DNA of 64,000 nucleotides, from the NCBI GenBank assembly GCA_029254745.1, contig JAQWWZ010000033.1, forward strand, positions 45,830 to 109,829, given 5' to 3'. The stretch is from Opitutales bacterium. GTDB lineage: Bacteria; Verrucomicrobiota; Verrucomicrobiia; Opitutales; Seribacteraceae. Numbering within the stretch: position 1 is the first letter of the stretch; each line of letters starts with the position of its first letter. Shown here one piece after another: positions 52,084-59,834 of this stretch. The translations under genes were made by a program, and so were the position numbers. The notes under the pieces were generated by a model that saw only the letters and a list, made by a program, of their open reading frames with translations, made no database searches and was not told the origin of the DNA.

Positions 52084-53274
52084 TCAGCTTGCCAAGGAAG
52101 TGAAGTGCTCAACCTCATAGACCGAGTCAAGTTGGGAAAGCAAGAAGCTTGATGGTATAAAATTGTTAAAGAGTTCCTTGGTTTCACCGTTCTTCGACAT
52201 CACAACTGATTTTACAGTTATCTCAGGTGTTTTTGGAGGTGCAAAGAGGATATCATCATGAGAAGCGTTAAGCCTGGAGTTGAAAAGGTCTGGGGTAAGA
52301 TTTCCACCTAAATGATCGCTTCTGCCTGTGGCAACATGGCATGTACCCAAGATTTTTTCATCTTGGATATCTTTTCCTGAGAAAGGAAGTAACTGAGTAC
52401 CAAAGCCCAATTCCCCAATTATACCAGTCGCGGGATCATCTTTGAGTTGTTTGTTCCTATCATCCACCAGGGAAGCGTCCCCGTCTAACAGGATTGCTTC
52501 TTGAATAGCCCCATCAGACACGACCATCTCTGCGATGGTTCCATCAGAATACCTGAAAGGAAAAGAGCCACTTGCTCCGGAGGGGACAAAATAGACTTCA
52601 CCCGCTGGTAAGTTTGCGACATCGGGCTTGCCTGGAGGGCAAAGACCATGGCTTTTTTGGGCAGTTTGTTGGTCACAGTTGATGGTGAGAGAAAAAGATT
52701 TGCCATGGACTTCGAAATTCAGCTCGAAAGAGTCGGCGTGATCGAGTGCTGTGCGAAACACTTCCGCTTGCTTGCTTATTACATTGTAATCCACAGCTAA
52801 ACCAGAACCTAGTATTATGTCATTCACTCCGTGAAGAGTTGCACCTCGAAAATTATATTTTTTCGCCATTGCAGTTAGAGGTGCGGTCAAGGAATAGTCA
52901 GTGATGGCGAGAATGATATCATACTTGGCACAAACATCCTTTTCGAGCGAAAGAGCGTTACCCTTCTCATCCAGAACATCATCTGAAGGATCAAGATTAC
53001 TTCCACCGGTGGTCTTGAAAGCTAAAAAGTCCACAGAAGAATAACCGACCTCATGCATTATACCATCTACAAGTTTATCATAAAAAAACTTCTTTGCGTA
53101 TTGTTGGACTTGGAACCCATCTTCATTCATGAATGAAAAATTCGTCATTAATTCTAAATTTGGCAGATCAATTAAGATGCAAGCCTTAAGCTTTTCATCG
53201 GTGATGCCAAAACATGTAGTTAACAACCTGTTGAGCGAGAAAGATTCAAATTCAGATATATTTGGTGTGTACAT
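52084..53274 (-). CDS. M29-like (aminopeptidase T family) metallopeptidase, divergent
   Basis: The 396-aa protein resembles M29 metallo-aminopeptidases in its C-terminal half: NLPAGEVYFVPS (Glu226), IIGELGFGTQLLP (Glu288), ILGTCHVATGRSDHLGGN (His313), and NASHDDILF (His339, Asp341). These match the order and spacing of the M29 metal ligands (E, E, H, H-x-D); the Tyr that normally follows the first His is replaced (Arg-Ser-Asp-His). The N-terminal half contains the nucleotide-fold-like ILAITDYSLTAPLTAMAKKY. No signal peptide: cytoplasmic. It lies 106 nt downstream of menA on the same strand. Aminopeptidase activity is inferred. Confidence 0.72.
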   Translation of the reverse strand: MYTPNISEFESFSLNRLLTTCFGITDEKLKACILIDLPNLELMTNFSFMNEDGFQVQQYAKKFFYDKLVDGIMHEVGYSSVDFLAFKTTGGSNLDPSDDVLDEKGNALSLEKDVCAKYDIILAITDYSLTAPLTAMAKKYNFRGATLHGVNDIILGSGLAVDYNVISKQAEVFRTALDHADSFELNFEVHGKSFSLTINCDQQTAQKSHGLCPPGKPDVANLPAGEVYFVPSGASGSFPFRYSDGTIAEMVVSDGAIQEAILLDGDASLVDDRNKQLKDDPATGIIGELGFGTQLLPFSGKDIQDEKILGTCHVATGRSDHLGGNLTPDLFNSRLNASHDDILFAPPKTPEITVKSVVMSKNGETKELFNNFIPSSFLLSQLDSVYEVEHFTSLAS

Positions 53275-53380
53275 AAATATTAGAATAATAAGTTGTTATT
53301 TCATGCCAAATAATTCTTTCAAAAAAAAAGGATTAATAAGTATGATTGTAAGAGTCATTTGAATTAATTATGATTGAAGC

Positions 53381-54265
53381 CTACAAAAAGACAACTCCGA
53401 CACAGGACAAAAAACCATATAATGATACAAGTAAAACATTCAATTTCAGGAGGTTATCGTAATCAAATTTTGTCTTCAGCCTTTTGAGCTTTAGCCCACA
53501 AAACACTCCTAAGGGTAGAATAAGTAAAACAGGCAGAGTACGTTGATCAAAAAATGGGCATAAAAGTGTACCACTTAAGAGGCATAAAAAATACAGATAC
53601 ACCCCAAAGGGTTTACCTAACAGAACGATTAAAGTTCTCTTTTTATTACTCAGATCTTCTTGGTAATCTCGATAATTATTAATTACTAAAATGGTATTTA
53701 TAACACAGCCCATACCTAAGCTAATTGGTGAGGTGAGAGCCCAATGAACGCTTTGTCCGCTCAAAAGAACATAATGAGTCACCTCAACTGCAACCAAACC
53801 ATAAAACAGGATAACAAAAATGTCACCTAAGCCATTGTATGCGATTGGTTTTGGTCCGCCCGTGTAGAGAATGGCAGATGCAATGCTGGCAATCCCTATC
53901 CAAATCAAATGCGATGAGCCATCGGAAACCAACAAGATGATGATTCCAACAAAAAAGCCTAGGACCAATACCAAATGGGAAGCATTTCGGACGGACTCTG
54001 GTCTTATCGCACCACTGGAAGCAAACCTCTCAGGGGCAATGCTACGATTACGATCAGCTCCTTTGATAAAATCGAAATAATCATTGGAAAAATTTGTTCC
54101 AATTTGGATCAAAATTGAAAAAAGCAGACATAAACCAAGCAAAAAGAAATCTATCTTATTACAACCACTGTAGGCAAGGCATCCGCCAAGAAGCACGGGA
54201 AATATACCTGCAACTAAAGTTTTAGGCCTTGACGCATAAAACCATTGATTGACTGCGGCGGTCAC
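53381..54265 (-). CDS. menA: 1,4-dihydroxy-2-naphthoate polyprenyltransferase MenA
   Basis: MenA attaches the isoprenoid tail to 1,4-dihydroxy-2-naphthoate in menaquinone synthesis. The 294-aa membrane protein has 8-9 helices and the UbiA-family Asp-rich motifs: NFSNDYFDFIKGADRNRSIA (the N-x-x-x-D-x-x-D type) and a second INTILVINNYRDYQEDLSNK (D..DD.. form). TLVAGIFPVLLGGCLAYSG at the N-terminus is also typical (P.tl...l.PvllG..la). It starts with GTG three nt after the pilin-like gene. Presence implies menaquinone-based respiration. Confidence 0.92.
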   Translation of the reverse strand: MTAAVNQWFYASRPKTLVAGIFPVLLGGCLAYSGCNKIDFFLLGLCLLFSILIQIGTNFSNDYFDFIKGADRNRSIAPERFASSGAIRPESVRNASHLVLVLGFFVGIIILLVSDGSSHLIWIGIASIASAILYTGGPKPIAYNGLGDIFVILFYGLVAVEVTHYVLLSGQSVHWALTSPISLGMGCVINTILVINNYRDYQEDLSNKKRTLIVLLGKPFGVYLYFLCLLSGTLLCPFFDQRTLPVLLILPLGVFCGLKLKRLKTKFDYDNLLKLNVLLVSLYGFLSCVGVVFL

Positions 54266-54268
54266 AAG

Positions 54269-55003
54269 TTATCTGCTCATCGCAAACGGAAAGCGAAAAT
54301 GCGAGCGGTATTTTTCCTGAACACGACGAAAACCATTAGGTGGAACCGGTAACTTGTAAGGCCATTGGATATCAACCTGAAGAGCTAAATAGCCATTGCT
54401 TGGATGGTGTTCGTGGCGGTGACCGAAAGGAAATTGACTCACTTTTATTAAAAAATAACGCTCAGCTTCAGGAATCCAACTGTAAGAGTGAGGGGGGGTC
54501 TTCCAATCTTCATTTTCGTATCCAGACAAAGATACTGGGTGTTCATTTACTCGATTAAAATATACAGTTCCGCCAGCATCCTTATCGAAAGAATCAACCA
54601 TTTCACCTTCCTTTTCATTACTAGCATTATTGAGATAGGCGGAGTTTTCTCGACTGACGACTTGCTCAAAAGCTACGCCCCCTCCCCTATTTTTAGCGAC
54701 TAGGAGAAGCATAAATTTTTCAGTAGATTCTATTGGAGGGGATGTGGGGTTGTACATGTCGTCTAAATTCTTGGTCGCTGCCTCAACTAAAGAAAAACCC
54801 ATTCTTTCCAGTTCCACATCAATGGCATCAACTAAACCGTAAGCTATATTCTGGTCTCGTACCTTTCCTACCCCTTCTATACCCCATGGCAAAAAGCCAA
54901 GTAAACCACCAATTAAGAAACCAAAAACTGCAAGGGCAATAACAACCTCAAGGAGGGTAAAACCAGATCTCGTTCGAGTTTTAAATGTACTATTACCCTT
55001 CAA
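54269..55003 (-). CDS. Prepilin-like protein (GspI/J-type pseudopilin)
   Basis: The 244-aa protein has a type III (prepilin) signal with the site RSGFTLLEVVIALAVFGFLI: Gly before Phe, Glu at +5 of the mature form, then a hydrophobic helix. The LLEV version is characteristic of GspI/GspJ minor pseudopilins. The remainder is an unrecognised globular domain. The start is TTG at 55003, overlapping the previous gene by 11 nt, with no better start in frame. It is the last of four pseudopilin genes in a row and is followed by menA after 3 nt. Export or pilus partners are not in the window. Confidence 0.8.
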   Translation of the reverse strand: MKGNSTFKTRTRSGFTLLEVVIALAVFGFLIGGLLGFLPWGIEGVGKVRDQNIAYGLVDAIDVELERMGFSLVEAATKNLDDMYNPTSPPIESTEKFMLLLVAKNRGGGVAFEQVVSRENSAYLNNASNEKEGEMVDSFDKDAGGTVYFNRVNEHPVSLSGYENEDWKTPPHSYSWIPEAERYFLIKVSQFPFGHRHEHHPSNGYLALQVDIQWPYKLPVPPNGFRRVQEKYRSHFRFPFAMSR

Positions 55004-55691
55004 AGTCTGAAATTTCTAAAACCGCAAATCCGCCAAATGTCCTCAACAAAATACCGGTAATGTTATTTGGGTCATCAAATCTTATTTTTTCGGAAGAACT
55101 TCCGGGATTTGGTGAACCATTGGCAAGGACTAACAATAATGGTTGAGGGATTCCCCCTGATACACTTCCGGGGGAAGTGAGATTTCCTGCCGTATCAAAT
55201 TCAATAAACTTAAAAACCGTGCCGCCTGATGATTCTTTTCTTTTTCCTTTAAATGCATCTGTAAGTATAAAATCCTCATTTTCATTACCGCTCCAGACAC
55301 AAAAAGCATTGGTTCTCCAGCCCTCTGCCCTTTTTGAAACAGTTTTATTGTTAGGGACAAAATGAACTCCTTTATTGAGATTGATTCCTTCTCTTTTTAT
55401 ATCCCAACTATCCGTTTTGTTTGTGTCCTTTGTCACGATTTCTAAATACCTGAAAAACCTGTCATCATCTTTCGGATCTGCATTTATCAATATTCGGGTT
55501 ACAAGACCTGTTGATGCCGCTATTGTTCGGGCTTGATGGAGAACACCCAGTATATTTCGTTGAGATGCGCCCAACTCCGCCCCTCCTCCTCCAAGGAGAG
55601 AAAATCCAACAATACCCATCATTAGCCCCATAACCGCTAAGACCACGAGAAGCTCGATTAAAGTAAAACCCTTTTTACCGTTGGATATCAT
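54993..55691 (-). CDS. Prepilin-like protein (GspH-type pseudopilin)
   Basis: The 232-aa protein starts MISNGKKGFTLIELLVVLAV, a clean prepilin peptidase site (Lys-Gly / Phe-Thr-Leu-Ile-Glu) followed by a membrane helix. The next segment, GASQRNILGVLHQARTIAAS, resembles the GspH/FimT second part (..l...l..AR..A......v.l). It overlaps the next gene by 11 nt and lies 27 nt after the previous one. A role in a type II secretion-like or pilus-like pseudopilus is inferred. Confidence 0.82.
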   Translation of the reverse strand: MISNGKKGFTLIELLVVLAVMGLMMGIVGFSLLGGGGAELGASQRNILGVLHQARTIAASTGLVTRILINADPKDDDRFFRYLEIVTKDTNKTDSWDIKREGINLNKGVHFVPNNKTVSKRAEGWRTNAFCVWSGNENEDFILTDAFKGKRKESSGGTVFKFIEFDTAGNLTSPGSVSGGIPQPLLLVLANGSPNPGSSSEKIRFDDPNNITGILLRTFGGFAVLEISDFEG

Positions 55692-55718
55692 TGTGGGTAA
55701 GTAAGGTGGAGGTTGGCG

Positions 55719-56429
55719 TCAATTTTCTCCCAGGTACTTTTGAATATCCCATGAAAATACATTCTCTGAGTCGGTTTCACCTGTCGAATCTTGGAGTACA
55801 AAGATGCCCACCTGATCTCGGATAGTCCCAATTCTTTCCTTTGCTTTTTCAACAACGCTTGAGTCGTAATCGTTCTTTAGGGCTTCCACGATCATAGATA
55901 GTGCGGTGTTGCTAAGCTTAATTAACCCATCTCCGTCTTGATCAACCACAATGTAGATATTTCTTCCACCCCATGCATCAGAGAGGTATTTCCCATTGTT
56001 AGATTCGTTCATATTATCTATGTTGCCAAATTCATCCTCCGAAAAAGAATGAAATTCTTTACTCTTTCTATTTTGATCGAGCAAATCACCGCTCAAACTC
56101 TCCCAAGTAAAGCTATCCGAATTCCATGATCTTCCACGAAGGGATGCAATAAAAGCATCATGCTGTTCATCAACACTTAAATTTGAGGGCACTCCTTCAT
56201 CTTCTTCCAGTAAGAAAGGAGGGAAATATTTGTAGTGCTGCTTGTACTGATAGATTTGGGTAACCCATGACTTAAATACGGCTTGCGTCTTCGTGCCTTT
56301 TGATCCGCTCAAAAGATCAAATACTTTGGGTCCTATAATTCCCATTAAAATCCCCATAATGGAAATTACGACCAAGAGTTCGATCAGGGTGAATCCAGAT
56401 TTATTCGGATTTTGTTGTGTTTTTTTCAT
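55719..56429 (-). CDS. Prepilin-like protein (GspG-like pseudopilin)
   Basis: From the ATG at 56429 the 236-aa product begins MKKTQQNPNKSGFTLIELLV, with the prepilin peptidase site Gly-Phe-Thr-Leu-Ile-Glu and a helix (VVISIMGILMGIIGPKVFDL). The body includes SDAWGGRNIYIVVDQDGDGL, where D-Q-D-G-D-G is a calcium-loop-like motif, similar to the calcium site of GspG major pseudopilins. An ATG three codons earlier (56438) would overlap the previous gene by 7 nt; the shorter leader looks more typical. It is the second gene of the pseudopilin run. Confidence 0.82.
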   Translation of the reverse strand: MKKTQQNPNKSGFTLIELLVVISIMGILMGIIGPKVFDLLSGSKGTKTQAVFKSWVTQIYQYKQHYKYFPPFLLEEDEGVPSNLSVDEQHDAFIASLRGRSWNSDSFTWESLSGDLLDQNRKSKEFHSFSEDEFGNIDNMNESNNGKYLSDAWGGRNIYIVVDQDGDGLIKLSNTALSMIVEALKNDYDSSVVEKAKERIGTIRDQVGIFVLQDSTGETDSENVFSWDIQKYLGEN

Positions 56430-56431
56430 GA

Positions 56432-57082
56432 CTACCATTTTCCGGGCTCAGTACCTGGAATGTTATCTTGGTCCTTAGGTTTCTTATTAGGGGTTGAAGT
56501 AAGTTCATCGGCAAAAATAGAGGCTTGTCCGTCAGGTCCTTTACTGTAAAGGAGAAATCCAGTATGCCCGTCTCGTCTGGGGTACTCGTAAACATAGGGG
56601 TTTCCCCATGGGTCGATTATTGCAACAGTATCTCTGATCTCTCCGCCTTTATCGTCAACAAAAACTAAAGCTGTCTCTGCGCCCATCATGGTCGCAAATT
56701 TATACTCGGAGTCATTTTTAGAAAACCCAAAACTAAAAGTATCACTAGGTAGAAATGATCTACTTACCTCGTCAGGTTTCAACTTGGTTCCACTGCTATC
56801 TTGAATCCCAAGCAATGCTAAGAGTAAAAGCTCATTTTTTTCCACTTCTGCTGTTGTTCCTGATTGGTCCGTAGAAGGATAGTCTCCGTTCTCAGCTTGA
56901 TATTGCTTCAGGGCAAGTTTGAGGGCTTCAACCTCGCTACTTGCCTTTTTTTCATCTTTGGCACTAAAAAGGAAATTCGCACCAGAAAAGGTTATACCCG
57001 CTAAGATCCCTATGATGGTTATCACCACAAGCAGCTCAATCAGAGTGAAACCTTTACGAATTAATATAGTTTTTGAATTCAT
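56432..57082 (-). CDS. Prepilin-like protein (GspG-type pseudopilin)
   Basis: The 216-aa protein starts MNSKTILIRKGFTLIELLVV with the prepilin peptidase site and helix. KKASSEVEALKLALKQYQAE, NGDYPSTDQSG and the C-terminal IDPWGNPYVYEYPRRDGHTG, FLLYSKGPDGQAS are close to GspG (G..YPt...G, DPWG.pY.Y, ...S.GpDg). This is the most GspG-like of the four and probably the main subunit. It is the first gene of the run and follows murJ by 50 nt. Confidence 0.88.
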   Translation of the reverse strand: MNSKTILIRKGFTLIELLVVITIIGILAGITFSGANFLFSAKDEKKASSEVEALKLALKQYQAENGDYPSTDQSGTTAEVEKNELLLLALLGIQDSSGTKLKPDEVSRSFLPSDTFSFGFSKNDSEYKFATMMGAETALVFVDDKGGEIRDTVAIIDPWGNPYVYEYPRRDGHTGFLLYSKGPDGQASIFADELTSTPNKKPKDQDNIPGTEPGKW

Positions 57083-57132
57083 TAAAACAAATAGACCATC
57101 CCTATGAGTTTCTTTTTGTCAATGAAATCATA

Positions 57133-58677
57133 TTAGCCCAATTTCTTTGATATAATTTGATTGATATTTCTAAGCTCTGGAAATCGGAAGAGATATAAAA
57201 GTGCTAAGTAAAAGGTTACACCACTTGGAATAAGCACAAGTAAGCTAATCAAATCTCCCCATTTGCCAGAAACGACAGGGATCTGTACTGCGATCACCTC
57301 AATGACACCGCACATGACCAGTGAACCGCCGAGAACGGGCAAAATATAGAGAGGCCTGGTTGTGAGGAGATTGCTTAGGTTAACTTCGCGGGTTTTTAGA
57401 AAAAGAAAAACTGTTTGAACAAGGGCAGCTAAAACATTTGCCCAAGCGAGACCATACACTCCATAAAATCTCATCAGCACCACACTCATAAGGAGGTTCA
57501 CCGACATACTTAGGATCGCGGCATGCAAGGGTGCCGTCATGTTTTTCTTTGAATGAAAAACTTTCACCAAGAAACCAGAACTCGCGTAAAAAGGCAGAGC
57601 TAAAACAGAAATTAAAAGAATTTCTGAAGCTAACAGCACATTATTCGATGTAAACATTCCCCAGTTGAAAAGTAAGGACAAGATGGGAGTAGCTAAAAAA
57701 CCAAGCCCAAAGGCAGCAGGGATTGTGATTCCCAGAGTAAGCCGAATTCCTTTGGTTACACATTCTCTAAAGCAACTTTGGTCGGAATCATTTGCCCGTC
57801 TGGCTAATTCTGGGAAAAGGACGGTGGAAAGTGAGATAGCAAATACGCCTAGGGGTAGCTCAATTAACCTCGAGCTGAGAAATAGGTACGATAATGCACC
57901 AGAGTCATCGAGTGAAAAGGCAAGGAACCTGGAAACTAAAATATTGATCTGCGTCACAGCAGCTCCGAGCGCACCGATCCAAAATATTTGGTTAACTTTT
58001 TCAAGTTCCGGGGAGGATTGAAGGTCAAATTTATATTTCCATCGAAGCTTAACTTTTAGCTCAATTGCAGGAAACAACATTTGAAAGAGTCCACCCACCA
58101 CCACAGCTCCACAAAGATAAGCTGCTAGATCATCTAGAGGTACATTTTTCCAAACCCCAAAGATTGAGAGGGTTCCAATCATGGCAAGGTTTAGAATGAG
58201 TGGAGATATACCACCTGCAGCAAACCTTCCATGGGAATTCAGTGCACCGATTTTGATAGCAGCACAACATATAAAAGCCACATAGCAAAATGAAATTGAA
58301 TTCAAGTGGGAGGCGGTTGACCACTTTGATTCTGTAAGCAAAGAGCTCAGGTAGTAGGATGCAAGGCAGACAAGTACACTAAGGGAAAACAGTGCAACTG
58401 AAAGGCGGGAAAGCACTTTATTGAGTAATTCAAAAGCAGATTGAATCGATTTTGAGCTTAAGCTTGAGGCATATACTGGTATGAATGCTGAGCTCAATGT
58501 CCCCTCGCCTAGCATTCGTCTAAATAGATTTGGTAAAGTGAATGCTAAAATAAAAGCTTCACCGAAAAACGAGGTTCCAAAAGCAGTAAAAAGTAAAATA
58601 TCCCTGGATAACCCCAAAAGTCGTGACAGTATAGTCAGGCTACTTAACAGGAATGCATTACTGAATACACCTGCCAT
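57133..58677 (-). CDS. murJ: Lipid II flippase MurJ
   Basis: MurJ moves the peptidoglycan precursor lipid II across the inner membrane. The 514-aa protein has about 14 membrane helices and the family opening LLSSLTILSRLLGLSRDILL, followed by the classic ALPNLFRRMLGEG stretch as FTLPNLFRRMLGEGTLSSAF IPVY split across residues 47-70. Later, RLIELPLGVFAISLSTVLFP is the usual second signature. It sits between a TPR-protein gene and the pseudopilin run, all on the minus strand. Confidence 0.95.
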   Translation of the reverse strand: MAGVFSNAFLLSSLTILSRLLGLSRDILLFTAFGTSFFGEAFILAFTLPNLFRRMLGEGTLSSAFIPVYASSLSSKSIQSAFELLNKVLSRLSVALFSLSVLVCLASYYLSSLLTESKWSTASHLNSISFCYVAFICCAAIKIGALNSHGRFAAGGISPLILNLAMIGTLSIFGVWKNVPLDDLAAYLCGAVVVGGLFQMLFPAIELKVKLRWKYKFDLQSSPELEKVNQIFWIGALGAAVTQINILVSRFLAFSLDDSGALSYLFLSSRLIELPLGVFAISLSTVLFPELARRANDSDQSCFRECVTKGIRLTLGITIPAAFGLGFLATPILSLLFNWGMFTSNNVLLASEILLISVLALPFYASSGFLVKVFHSKKNMTAPLHAAILSMSVNLLMSVVLMRFYGVYGLAWANVLAALVQTVFLFLKTREVNLSNLLTTRPLYILPVLGGSLVMCGVIEVIAVQIPVVSGKWGDLISLLVLIPSGVTFYLALLYLFRFPELRNINQIISKKLG

Positions 58678-58704
58678 AATTTAAAAGTATAACTTGGGAC
58701 TCTC

Positions 58705-59022
58705 TCAAGTAGAGGAGCAATTTTCTAAAAGAGATTCAGCTTCTTCCAACGGGTCATCATGTCCCTGTTTTCTCGCGAGATCTACCGTTTTAGTTAAAAT
58801 AACCCTAGCGTCATCAACACGCTCCAGCGCCAAATAGCATTTGCCTAAACCCAGAGCTGCCATCATCCAATCGTCTGCCATTGCAAAACATTCAGAAAAA
58901 AGCTTTTCCGCATGCAAAAAGTCATCTTCCTCAAAATAAGCCTGGGCCAGATTGTACCGATGAAACCTGTTGGTTGGATTGGCTTTAAGCTTACCTGTAA
59001 AGGCCAGGATCTTATCAGTCAT
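58705..59022 (-). CDS. Small TPR-repeat protein
   Basis: From the ATG at 59022 the 105-aa protein (MTDKILAFTGKLKANPTNRF) consists of about two to three tetratricopeptide repeats: HRYNLAQAYFEEDDFLHAEK, MMAALGLGKCYLALERVDDA, and a helical end. TPR units mediate protein contacts. An upstream ATG at 59082 lies inside the phosphatase gene and adds an unlike N-terminus, so it was not used. It is 13 nt downstream of the PP2C gene and probably co-expressed; a functional link is inference. Confidence 0.75.
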   Translation of the reverse strand: MTDKILAFTGKLKANPTNRFHRYNLAQAYFEEDDFLHAEKLFSECFAMADDWMMAALGLGKCYLALERVDDARVILTKTVDLARKQGHDDPLEEAESLLENCSST

Positions 59023-59035
59023 TAACGGAAGAGAA

Positions 59036-59749
59036 TTAACCGATTTTGAGACATACTCCAGTGGAATTATCAATACCACCATTTTGATTGGCTAAGTCAA
59101 CAAGATGGGCAACTGCACTCGCGGGTTCTTTATTTTGAATCGCTTTTTCAAGTTCAGCTTCATCAACCATATTGGTAATACCATCTGAACAAATTAGAAT
59201 GGTTGTACCAGTTGAAATTTTAAATTCACCGAGGTCCACCTCAAAGTCAATATCCTGCCCCATGCAGCGAGTTAAGGTGTGACTGTAGTGCTCCGGCATG
59301 TCCAAGGCTGCATTTTCACCGTGCTTTTCAATTAACTCATCACGAAGGGTGTGGGATTTGGAAACTTTTCGAAATCCGTCATCGTCTAGTAAAAAAATTG
59401 AGGAGTCACCCACATGGGCAAACATGACTTTTTCACCTTGGATGCAAATAGCAGAAAAAGTGGTTCCAATTCCATTTTCACCACCAACGAGTTCACCGCA
59501 CTCTATGATGTTATGATGAATTTTATGGGAGATTGTATTAAATTGCTGAAGATTCTCGCAGTCTGATGACGAAGAGATGAGGGAGTCAAAGAATTTGACT
59601 GCAAGCTTGGAAGCAAGGTTGCCAAAAGGTAAACCACCGACTCCATCAGCCACCGCAAAAATGCCTTTATCGTTATCTACAAGAAAGGAATCCTCGTTGT
59701 TTTCGCGAACGAATCCAACATCACTGTGTCCATGTGAGTTTAAAAGCAT
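59036..59749 (-). CDS. PP2C-family serine/threonine protein phosphatase
   Basis: A PPM/PP2C-type metal-dependent phosphatase, 237 aa. Motifs in order: SDVGFVRENNEDSFLVDNDK (motif 1, R.xNEDs), IFAVADGVGGLPFGNLASKL (motif 2, DG.GG with metal-binding Asp), GTTFSAICI, FAHVGDSSIFLLDDDGFRKV (HVGDSR region), LICSDGITNMVDEAELEKAI (CSDG), GGIDNSTGVCLKI (the final DN motif). All metal-ligand Asp positions are present. It is cytoplasmic by sequence. No partner kinase is in the window. Confidence 0.92.
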   Translation of the reverse strand: MLLNSHGHSDVGFVRENNEDSFLVDNDKGIFAVADGVGGLPFGNLASKLAVKFFDSLISSSSDCENLQQFNTISHKIHHNIIECGELVGGENGIGTTFSAICIQGEKVMFAHVGDSSIFLLDDDGFRKVSKSHTLRDELIEKHGENAALDMPEHYSHTLTRCMGQDIDFEVDLGEFKISTGTTILICSDGITNMVDEAELEKAIQNKEPASAVAHLVDLANQNGGIDNSTGVCLKIG

Positions 59750-59834
59750 AGGTTTAGATACAAATTTCTTTCATAGTATGACGGGCTGAAAGTCAATTTT
59801 CAAAAAAAATATCCAAAATTGAAGAGGTATAATA

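Noticed and set aside
54269..57082. Type IV major pilin operon
   Set aside because: The proteins resemble GspG/H/I pseudopilins, lack the type IV pilin C-terminal disulphide pattern, and no pil genes are near.
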